Positions 23,271 through 32,732 of a DNA stretch of 64,000 bases are shown here, piece after piece; positions within the stretch are counted from its first letter, which is position 1, and every line of letters begins with the position of its first letter. The DNA comes from Lasioglossum baleicum. Taxonomy: Eukaryota > Arthropoda > Insecta > Hymenoptera > Halictidae. The notes below the pieces were generated by a model, which was not told the origin of the DNA, searched no databases, and saw nothing but the letters and a program-made list of their open reading frames with translations. A program made the position numbers and the translations under genes. The stretch covers positions 7,330,001 to 7,394,000 of the forward strand of contig NC_134934.1 in NCBI RefSeq assembly GCF_051020765.1. The letters are read 5' to 3'.

Positions 23271-24638
23271 AACACACATCCACACATATCGTATATCTCG
23301 TAACACACATCGAGATCGTACAACACACATCGCAACTCGCAGAACATACATCGAGATCGTATAACACGAGATATAAGATGTGTGTTACGAGATGTACGAT
23401 GTGTGTTACGATATATACGATGTGTGTTACGAGATATAAGATGTGCGTGGATGCGTAACACACATCGTATATATCGTAACACACATCGAGATCGTGTAAC
23501 ACACATCACCCACATCATATATCTCGTAACACACATCGTATATCTCGTAACACACATCGTACATCTCGTAACACACATCTTATATCTCGTAACACACATC
23601 GTACATCTCGTTACACACATCGAGATCGTACAACACACATCGCAACTCGCAGAACATACATCGAGATCGTATAACACGAGATATAAGATGTGTGTTACGA
23701 GATGTACGATGTGTGTGATGTGTGTTACGATATATACGATGTGTGTTACGATATATACGATGTGTGTTACGAGATATAAGATGTGTGTGGATGCGTAACA
23801 CACATCGGATATATCGTAACACACATCGAGATCGTATAACACACATCACACACATCGTATATCTCGTAACACACATCGTACATCTCGTAACACACATCTT
23901 ACATTTCGTAACACACATCGAGATCGTATAACACACATCACACACATCGTATATCTCGTAACACACATCGTACATCTCGTAACACACATCGAGACGTACA
24001 ACACACATCGCAACTCGCACAACATACATCGAGATCGTATAACACGAGATATAAGATGTGTGTTACGAGATGTACGATGTGTGTTACGACATATACGATG
24101 TCTGTGATGTGTGTTACGAGATATAAGATGTGTGTAGATGCGTAACACACATCGTATATATCGTAACACACATCGAGATCGTATAACACACATCACACAC
24201 ATCGTATATCTCGTAACACACATCGTACATCTCGTAACACACATCGAGACGTACAACACACATCGCAACTCGCACAACATACATCGAGATCGTATAACAC
24301 GAGATATAAGATGTGTGTTACGAGATGTACGATGTGTGTTACGAGATGTACGATGTGTATTACGACATATACGATGTCTGTGATGTGTGTTACGAGATAT
24401 AAGATGTGTGTAGATGCGTAACACACATCGTATATATCGTAACACACATCGAGATCGTATAACACACATCACACACATCGTATATCTCGTAACACACATC
24501 AACATCGTATAACATACATCGCATATCGCAGAACATACATCGAGATCATACAACATACATCGCATATCGCAGAACATACATCGAGATCATACAACACACA
24601 TCGCATATCGCATAACATATCGCATATCGCAGAAAGCG
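23271..24638. repeat. 21-bp-period inverted minisatellite with higher-order repeat structure
   Basis: About 1.37 kb made from the unit TCGTAACACACATCGTA plus ATCTC or ATATA (period 21), present in both orientations, with occasional AACACACATCGAGATCG and AACATACATCGCATATCGC variants. A larger block beginning ACAACACACATCGCAACTCG recurs near 23318, 23628, 23998 and 24251 at irregular spacing of about 250-370 bp. Each block pairs a forward run with a reverse run, so it can fold into long hairpins. Because 21 is a multiple of three, stop-free Cys-rich frames of up to 243 codons occur on both strands. They are artefacts of the period. Confidence 0.92.
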
Positions 24639-24639
24639 A

Positions 24640-25128
24640 GGGTCATCTGCCCTTCCTTTGCGCAATCAACGATCGGCTCAGTGGCTAGACTACGACGAAG
24701 ATTCAAAACACTTACCAAAGCCACAGTTGCACCAAAAGAAGGTCATGGTGATAGTTTGGTGGTCTGTGGCCGGTTTGATTCACCACAGCTTCCTGAATCC
24801 TGGTGAAACCATTACAGCTGAAAAGTACCACCACCAAATCGACGAAATGCACAAGAAACTTCAAGGTTTGTGTCCAGCACTGGTCAGCAGAAATGGTCCT
24901 ATCCTTCTCCACGACAACGCCCGGCCGACCCTTCAAAAGTTGAACGAATTAGGCTACGAAACTATCTCATCCACCATACTCACCAGATCTCTCGCCCACC
25001 GATTACCACTTTTTTAAGCATCTCGACAACTTCTTGCGTGAGAAATGCTTCAAATCCCAGAGAGATGCTGAAACGGCATTCAACGAGTTTGTCACCTCCA
25101 GGCTCCAGAATTTTATTCGACCGGAATA
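24640..25128 (+). pseudogene. Broken mariner (SETMAR-type) transposase fragment
   Basis: The translation shows the middle and end of a mariner transposase: QWLDYDED, HLPKPQLHQKKVMVIVWW, then the second catalytic motif LLHDNARPT (usually HDNARPH). A frame change near 24963 moves the rest to another frame, where SPDLSPTDYHFF supplies the third catalytic Asp (DD34D family) and the C-terminal helix runs to TAA at about 25128. The N-terminal half, with the DNA-binding domain and first catalytic Asp, is absent: the minisatellite abuts the fragment. It cannot make an active enzyme. Confidence 0.85.
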
Positions 25129-25323
25129 ATAAGATTCTCCAACCTAATACATTGAAACCGTATATTTTTGTTTACAACTGTTTACAACGTGCACCAAAAT
25201 ACTGGCATCAATTCCATCTGGCGGACTGTTTGAGAATTACTCCTGCAAGTAGTGACATCTTTATTTCGTGTTATAGTACTAAATTCGTGCTAACAGTTCT
25301 CCTATTAGAGTGGCGATACCCTG

Positions 25324-25815
25324 CACCATAACATGGCGCCAGCATCGCATTAGATGCAAGCCAATGCAAGCAGAGGCGATAGTCTGAGTAGCGCGCATGG
25401 TTGTTCGATGTCTTTGGATTAAGGGTGGGTCTACTCCTTTTGCGGGAGGGGTCGTATAAACGAATACAAGTGAAAAAACAAGAAAAAAATACAAGCAATA
25501 TTCACATAGAAGTAGTATTACACATCGGTCGGATTCGAGGGTCAACGCAGTGGATAATAGTGGCAATATCGTACTTTTGTGTTTTGTGCTTATTGACAGC
25601 GCAGCGGTGGATAAAAGCTATTACTGGATGGAGTTCCCTACGACTCGTGCTTTCTTTCCCTAATTTCTACTTCCCCCCTTCATTCGACCCGATTCCCCAT
25701 AAAGATTCAATCCCCTATACATACGTTCTAGTCGCTACCGTTCATGGCTACGGCCTGGGGTGGGGGAAAACAAGCTGTATAACGACGTAAAATTTCGAAG
25801 CTTGCATGCAGAAAT
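25324..25815. promoter_or_regulatory. Relatively GC-rich region upstream of NCK alternative exon 1a
   Basis: This stretch is richer in G and C than its surroundings and ends just before a short coding exon with a good donor (25816-25834), so it is the natural place for an upstream NCK promoter and 5' UTR. No TATA box or initiator could be assigned with confidence. Open frames on both strands here have no recognisable domain. Confidence 0.35.
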
Positions 25816-25834
25816 ATGTCAAGTTTAAAAATCG
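25816..25834 (+). other. Candidate alternative first coding exon (1a) of NCK
   Basis: ATGTCAAGTTTAAAAATCG followed by gtaagt. It is 19 nt long and ends in phase 1, exactly like exon 1b at 28623-28641. Spliced to 29919 it would give MSSLKIGKTSQDDVCYVV, an N-terminus that keeps the GKTSQ junction. The intron would be 4.1 kb. Exon call is by eye; transcript evidence is not available here. Confidence 0.55.
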
Positions 25835-27570
25835 GTAAGTTAGTGTTTACTTATTCTTCTGACCGATAATAACAATAGGTAATCATATTTAATGGATAAT
25901 GAATTAAGCGGCTAAATTGACTCGCGTTAGTCATTGTCCTCTTGCATTCAACACGCTTCTACTCTGCTTTCATAGTATGGTAGGCAGTAAGGCAATGAAC
26001 GTACTCTATATACGTGCTTTGAAAGTCACTGATTCTCATTTGAGGTTTCCGCGAAAGGGATCAGAAAACAATTGTTTGATTCTTATCATACGCGATGTAC
26101 ACTGTGCTGTAAATATTTAATACTATACGATACATTCGCGTCTTTTATTGAATCATCACGTATGACGTTTACCGAAACTTATAGAGTATAAACGTAGTTA
26201 AAACGGCACAATGTGTGTAGAATTTATTCATATTTCTCGTATCAACTTTTTGGGATATTTCCTTGAGTTATGTAGATATTTGAATGATACCTGCGATTGC
26301 TTGTTTCGCTAATGTTTTTGTTTTCGACGATTTTAGTCTTTGCAGTCATTGGTTGCAAAATGTTGTGAGAATTTGTTTGTTTTTCTTTAATTATTTCATT
26401 TGAAATTTAGCACTTAACGCATTCCTTGAGTATGTTTTAATTAGTAACGAACTTTTGTAAAAAAATTGAGGTCTATCCAAATTTTCATACGCTTGGTATT
26501 TGCTTTTTATTATTTATGTTGTTTAAAATATTTATGATTTATATAATTTTAATGTACATTCTGTTGAGTAAGATAACAAGCAACATATTCGTAGCTATTT
26601 TTGGATTATTTTGTTTTTGTAGTTTAGAGAATTTTCTCGCTAAAAGTAAAACCTGCTTCTGTGATAAGTAACATTTCTTAAATGAAACTTTAATTTCATT
26701 TGAAATTATTCATATGATTTTACTCACATTTGACGAAATTTCTACGTTTTTTCCAAAATTTATTATTGCTCCTGAATTTCTGTAAACTTGAATATCTATC
26801 ATAGTGTTTTATTTAGTATTGAAACTTAACATTTTTAAAGAGCTACGCCATATTATATGTATGAAATTGACACAAATGTTATGATTTTTTAAAATTAGAT
26901 GACTTCTTAAATAATTTGCTTGTTAAGTACAAGCTATCACACACGTTTTCAACTATTTGAAAGCAGTTTATTATTTACAGAATTGCAATTAATTTACTTT
27001 AGATATCTTAATAGTTTTATTTTGCTGTTTTGTTCTACTAAGCGTATGCCTGTAATTTTATATACATATTCGCATACATAACATGATTTTTAAATATTTC
27101 GTAATTATTATGCTAAAAATAGTAATGTAATACAAAGCTTCCAAGTAATGTTTTTGAGAACAACACATAGAAATATAATCTTACATCTTAAATGAAACTT
27201 ATCAATAATAGTTTTGCAGTAAATGTTAAAAGAATTTAACCAGTGTTCATAGGAATAATATATCAAATATTTAATTTACTAATTTTGCCAAGGGTAAAAT
27301 GTATATGCTATCAGTTAAAAGTATAAGACCACTGTGCATATGATCCATGAAACTTGCTTAATTTTAGTATGCAAATTTCATTAGTTCTTTCATTCTATTT
27401 TATTGTACGAGATCTATTAAACTTGCTATATTTTAGTATTTAAATTAAACCTTTGTACAATAATATATTCATTCTTTGTTAACATATTAGCCCAGACATT
27501 TCAAAGTATGATTTCCATTGAATGCATATGTAATAGTCAGTGATAAATAGATGTCTTATATATTCTACAT

Positions 27571-27874
27571 ATCCAGTCAGCAAAAATGCTAAATTCGGCC
27601 CATGGCACATAAGCTCGTGTGGGCTCGTATTCTTGCCTTGGCACAATCCTGGCTGCTCGGTCCATTTTAAGAGGGCAGCAGTGCCGAGGGCAGCTTGTGC
27701 CAGGATAGTGCCGAGGCAAGAATACGAGCCCACGCGATCTTTTGTGGCATGGCCAGAATGGAGCCATCGTGTGGTTTGAACAGCTTCGAGCGACGTTCGG
27801 CCAGTATAATGCCCGTTAGGTGGCCTCCGCACACTGGGCTCGAGATGTGCTTCGACAGGCCTGGTTGACTGGGT
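27571..27874. mobile_element. Family E element (ACCCAGTCA ends), GC-rich
   Basis: A 304-bp element. The left end is ATCCAGTCAGCAAAAATGCT; the right end is the complement of ACCCAGTCAACCAGGCCTG. It is GC-rich against the local background. An internal inverted repeat pairs GCTCGTATTCTTGCCTTGG with its near-complement around a central spacer. A second copy of similar length is at 55345-55649. No transposase is encoded and the class is unknown. Confidence 0.75.
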
Positions 27875-27890
27875 ACAATGCTAATAACTA

Positions 27891-28090
27891 GACTGTGGAT
27901 CTTTATGCATATATAAAGAAATTGGTTGGGTGATATATAAAATAGTAAAAGATTAGAAAAACTTAGGAGTACTGTAATGTTGTTTTTAATGTAACGAAGT
28001 CATTAAGGGATGAAATCAATTTTTATCTTATTCCTGCATCCCACAATCAATGCAAAACATTTTTATTTTGCATAAAGATCTGCTATCTAC
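27891..28090. mobile_element. Family C MITE copy upstream of NCK
   Basis: Starts GACTGTGGATCTTTATGCA and ends with TTTTGCATAAAGATCTGCTA, with TA on each side. The interior is diverged from the other copies. It sits 16 bp after a family E element. Confidence 0.65.
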
Positions 28091-28622
28091 TAATAACCTA
28101 ATGTTACATATTAGAATTATATGTGTGTTAATATTGATATATTTTTGTACTGAAAAATTTTACAGTACACTGTTATCGGTTCGAGGTAGTTTTCCATGCG
28201 ACTACTACACTGATTCATAATGTACTTACAAAAAGATATGGTCTTGTACTTTTGGCCGGTAGTGTATACATTAATTACGAACAAATCTAAGATAAAATCA
28301 AATAAGAATATAAGGTAGCATCTTTTAAATATGATGGTACATTTAAATGTTTAGTGTTATAGTATTTATTATATCATGTTAATGATTGTTATTTCATTTT
28401 CCCTAAAGTGTTGGTAATGCATATGCTTGCCCTACCCTTGAGAACGATGGACTCTGAGCAAAGAAATCAGGAGGTGTATCAACACTAAACAAAAAGCTAA
28501 AGAATGAATGCCTGCTGCACTCACGCCGCCGACACAGTACAAGCAGACTTAAGATTTGTGCAAGTAGTGTGTGAGTAGCAGCTACTCACGCCCCACTCAG
28601 ACATATATATCTGTTTTCGCAC

Positions 28623-31589
28623 ATGGCAGCCATGAAGCATGGTACGTTTTTTCTTGTATGCTTTGCTTTGTATGTAAATTTGTTTCAATAGCTACTTCTG
28701 TATAGTTTGTCGAAAAAAAGAATAGTTCATTCATACATCTTTGTTACAATATGTATTGTATTGTCAAGAGTATCTAACTTCTATGTATATAAAATTCAAA
28801 CTGTACATTATCAAATTGCTATGAAAGGATTGACAATTATAAACAATGACCTTTCTATGTTAAACGCATATGTTCTCGCCTTCTATGTTTATATGTACTT
28901 GAAGTTCAACATAATTTAATTGTAGTTTATGATTGACATGAAACTGTTATGTATAATATCTTAAATAAATTTTTGATCAGTATATTTTTCATTAAAAACT
29001 AATTATTTAAATACATCTCCTCTTAAGTGCAATAGTAATAAGATAAGTATATATTGTGAACATGCATGCTTATAATATTGTAGTAGAAGATGTAATAAAC
29101 ATAGGAACGTCAATTCTACGAATATGTTCTATTTGTCTTAATAATGAAGGAAGGGCATTCAAATATAGATTCGATAAAAAATTTCTTTCCAAGGTATAAA
29201 TACTTTTCTCGGATGGAGTTTGATCGATTTGTCAAATGTCTTTATTTTTTTAAGTGAATGAATGAAAAGTGTTTATGTTTTGGCAAGGAAGGATTTTTGA
29301 ATCTATATTTATATGACATCTCTTCATTCTTTTAGACTAGCAGAATACATTTTTTATCATCATGCATCTACTTCTATCATACTCTGTATAAACATATCAC
29401 TTGTAACATTTTATAGTAATAATTCATTTTCTCCCCAAAACTCTTAGAGAGATTCTAAAGCTTTTAGTTGTATTATACTCTAGATGTTTCATGAAATAAT
29501 TGTCATTATTTCTTCTTTTTATTTACGCAATTATGGTTGAAAATATCATTAAATTTTCTCTTTGATCATAACAGTTCATGTCGTCAGTAATTGTATTGTA
29601 TTGTGACCGTTAGATGATATAGAATTTGTTCTATACCCAATTTTTAATTTCTTTCAATGTTTTTAGTATTTTGAAACAACATGTAGAGATTTTTGTTATA
29701 GTTATTCAAATTTCAATGTTATCTAGCATAATAAATTTAAAATCAAAAATATAAATATATACATATATTTAATTAAATATATATATATATATATATTTAT
29801 TTTAACATATTAACAAATTCTAACATAACACATTACACTAAGGAAATTGCTATTGAACTATTAGTATTTAAACGATAGTATGATTTAGAAAAATGTGTGA
29901 CTGTATAATCATTTTCAGGCAAGACAAGTCAAGACGACGTGTGTTATGTTGTCGCTAAATATGACTATGGAGCACAAGGTGCTCAAGAGTTAGATCTACG
30001 TAAAAACGAGCGTTACTTGTTACTCGATGACTCCAAGCATTGGTGGAGAGTGCAAAGTGCAAGAGGCCAGGCTGGCTATGTGCCAAGTAATTATGTTAAA
30101 AAAGAAAAGCCATCTCTTTTCGATAGTATCAAAAAGAAAGTCAAAAAGGGCTCTGGTTCGAAAACTCTACCATCTAGCAATTCACCATCTAGAGCAGTAG
30201 AATCTCCAATTATGGCAAGGCGCTTGCCTGCTGACCCAAGCGAAGCGATAGGCACAGCAGTTGTCAAATATAATTACCAAGCACAACAAGCAGATGAACT
30301 GGCACTTGTCAAAGGCACTAGAATTCTAATATTAGAAAAGAGTAACGATGGCTGGTGGAGAGGTCAAAGTGGTACCCATGCTGGCTGGTTTCCGTCAAAT
30401 TATACTCAAGAAGAAGGAGATGCAGACGATACTCTTCACACATACGCAATGGCAGAAAATGTTCTTGATATCGTTGTGGCTCTTTATTCATTTTCCTCTA
30501 ACAACGACCAAGAGTTGTCCTTCGAGAAAGGTGATCGTTTAGAAATTCTTGACCGTCCACCAGCGGATCCAGAATGGTACAAAGCAAGAAATAGTCAAGG
30601 ACAGATAGGTCTTGTACCACGTAATTATCTCCAAGAACTCAGTGAATATTTGACGCAACCATATCGTGAACGAGGAATGACAAGTAATGAGATTAGTACG
30701 GGTGATTCCCTTGAAAGAAGGCCAGACCCTGGTGATAGACCACATCTTGTTGGAAAACCATGGTATTATGGTAGCATTTCACGCTCACAGTGTGACACAC
30801 TGTTAAACCAACACGGTCATGACGGCGACTTTTTAATTAGAGATAGTGAAACTAATGTAAGTACAACTAAAAGTGCTAAATATTTTACTAAATATAATTA
30901 AATATGTATTTATTAGAGGTGTAGGAATTTTTTTGGGATCGGGACGGGTCTCGAAGCAATTTCGAGGATCAAAAATACCGGGATTCCTGAGAATTTCAAG
31001 ATTGTTGAATATATCCAGATTCCCAAGAATATTCTCGCCCCGTCCCGACCAGAAATTTTCAGGTTCTCGCATATCTCTAGTATTTATACGTATTTAAGGG
31101 CGTAGACTTGCGTTTCCATGCAAATTACGCCTTGTAAACGTAAAAATAGGACTTTTGAGGGCTATCGCGGCCTAGATTGATCTTTTATCCAAAGCTTTTG
31201 ACTACTGAGAAACCCCATCTTTGCATTATCGAGAAATGAGAAGGCGCATCCCGGACCCTTGCAATCCTGGAAACGCGAGTCTACCCCCTCAATAAGTCTT
31301 ATCATTTGTATGACTTTAATAAAATGTATAATATTAAACCAATAGTTATTTCCATTCTAATTTGCAGGTGGGAGATTACTCAGTATCTTTAAAAGCTCCA
31401 GGACGTAATAAGCATTTTAGGGTACACGTGGAAGGAGCACAATATTGTATTGGTCAAAGAAAATTCCATACACTAGATCTGTTGGTAGACCATTATCAAC
31501 GAGCGCCTATTTATACTAACAAGCAGGGTGAGAAGTTATACTTGGTGCGCCCATTGCCAAAAGGCAACCCCAGTAGCAATGGTTGCTAG
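28623..31589 (+). CDS. dock: NCK adaptor / dreadlocks homolog (three SH3 domains and one SH2)
   Basis: Three exons, 28623-28641, 29919-30856 and 31368-31589, encode 392 residues beginning MAAMKHGKTSQDDVCYVV. SH3-1 is at about residues 14-66 (AKYDYGAQGAQELDLRKNE ... YVPSNYV), SH3-2 at 113-165 (VKYNYQAQQADELALVKG ... WFPSNYT), SH3-3 at 186-240 (ALYSFSSNNDQELSFEKGD ... LVPRNYL) and SH2 at 285-380 (WYYGSISRSQCDTLL, FLIRDSETN with the phosphotyrosine-binding Arg). The SH2 is split by intron 2 and ends YLVRPLPKG. Family knowledge: NCK/Dock links phosphotyrosine receptors to PAK and WASP/WAVE actin regulators, as in axon guidance and myoblast fusion. Length and domain order match Drosophila Dock. 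Intron 2 carries family A and D elements side by side. An alternative start exon exists at 25816. Confidence 0.95.
30916..31077. mobile_element. Family A MITE copy in NCK intron 2
   Basis: Starts GAGGTGTAGGAATTTTTTTG (an eroded end) and finishes with the complement of GAGATATGCGAGAACC, with core GGGATCGGGACGGGTCTCG. TA is present at both borders. Confidence 0.68.
31098..31288. mobile_element. Family D element in NCK intron 2, internally deleted
   Basis: Starts GGGCGTAGACTTGCG after TTAA and ends with the complement of GGGGGTAGACTCGCG before TCAA (a mutated TTAA). It keeps mainly the right half of the 15281-15696 palindrome: AAAAATAGGACTTTTGAGGG, GCGGCCTAGATTGATC and CCCATCTTTGCATTATCGAG. About 190 bp. 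Confidence 0.72.
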
Positions 31590-32732
31590 GTGAATTCGTG
31601 CCATGAAACGGTCCATGCGCTTTGAAACGTATCTTTAAGATACTTGACGCCTGCCTAGTAATATCAATATCACACATCTCGTATGTTTATACATAACAAT
31701 TAACATAATTGGTGAACTCATATATTAGTGTTTCTTGATTGTTTGTCCATTTACACTGATAAATATAATTTATTACTCTAAGTAATTGCCACTGGCAATT
31801 CTTACCATTCATTGGAGCTTCCAAACTATTTAGCAAACGAAACTACAAAGTTAAGAGAAACAAATAAAACATTTGTACGGCAGCTATACGACATTTGACT
31901 AGTGACACACACAAGGCTTCTCTTTATATCCATATGTAATTGTAAAACACAACCGACCATGTTATTACGATTAATAATATATTTACAACTACACGTAATG
32001 TAGACTGCAAGTGTAATGATGAAATAATGATTAATTATCATGCAATTATGACCGATTAAGTGGGATCTCTACTCTGAGTCTATTGGTATTGAATTATGAC
32101 AAAGACTAAGTGTTCATTTGTGATTTTGTATTTATTAGAAATTTTTAAGTAAATAAACTGTATTTAAGTGTGCATCAGGTAAAATATCTTTTTTTTTCAG
32201 TCCTTATGCATTGTACGACTAATATTATACACATTTTATAAAAATAAATTTTGTGTACTTTTAACATGAAAACATTGCAATATTTTTGTGTGAATGTGTT
32301 TTTCAAGTGAAGATATTTTGTTTTCTGATTTATATAAATTAGAAAACTACATCAAAATATGTATTATACATATATATATATATATCTATATAATATGTTT
32401 ATGTATAATATATTTATGACTATAATATTAACTACTTTTTTTCGAAATTTCTATGAAAAACGATCTGTTTCCCAGTAACCAGAAGTAGTTGTAATGGATG
32501 CAATACTCACACAATTGGTAACAAATATTAATCTTTATTTAACGTGTATATTATATTCATAAATAAAAGTATTATTTTAGTTATATGAATAAGAGATTGG
32601 TGCTCCTGGGGATAAAAGTTAATGGCACTAATTGCCAATAAGGTCACATATATAAACAATTGCCCTAATCTAAACATACTTTAGGTCTGCATTATTTGTT
32701 CTTAATTCCATTAAAAACTTATGCTTACTTAA
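31590..32732. other. NCK / AGFG1 convergent 3' region
   Basis: AT-rich, non-coding by eye; contains the NCK 3' UTR (AATAAA-like signals near 32151) and the AGFG1 3' UTR on the other strand, plus a (TA)n run at about 32370-32385. No repeat family member was recognised. Confidence 0.5.

Larger units (their letters stand above)
22875..25323. mobile_element. 2.45-kb composite element with matching ends and 9-bp target duplication
   Basis: The left end is CAGGGTATCGCCACTC followed by CTGTTAGCAC at 22902-22911. The right end is its inverted copy (GTGCTAACAG ... GAGTGGCGATACCCTG, ending at 25323). The direct repeat CACCATAAC flanks both ends (22866-22874 and 25324-25332), identical over 9 bp. A 9-bp duplication is typical of Mutator-like elements, so that class is inferred. 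The interior has no intact transposase. It holds about 400 bp of AT-rich DNA, the 21-bp inverted minisatellite (23271-24638), a broken mariner transposase (24640-25128) and a short right arm. This is either one non-autonomous element that captured these pieces or a nest of insertions. Confidence 0.75.
25835..28622. other. NCK upstream intron / intergenic region
   Basis: AT-rich DNA with no coding gene, containing two adjacent repeats at its centre (family E 27571-27874 and family C 27891-28090). The last 200 bp before 28623 are less AT-rich and probably hold the promoter and leader of NCK exon 1b. The 27479-27832 open frames lie within the family E repeat. Confidence 0.45.

Noticed and set aside
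23179..24577. Long Cys-rich open frames (up to 243 codons) on both strands
   Set aside because: They are stop-free only because the minisatellite period (21 bp) is a multiple of three. They exist on both strands and have no start context or domain.
23271..24638. CRISPR-like array
   Set aside because: The repeats are contiguous, lack unique spacers and occur in both orientations in an insect genome. It is a minisatellite.
24870..25566. Several 75-153 codon frames over the mariner fragment and right arm
   Set aside because: They are alternative frames of the transposase fragment or cross the element boundary at 25323, with no domain of their own.
27479..27832. 117-codon minus-strand frame and overlapping frames on the other strand
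   Set aside because: They lie wholly in the GC-rich family E repeat; the second copy does not keep the frame.
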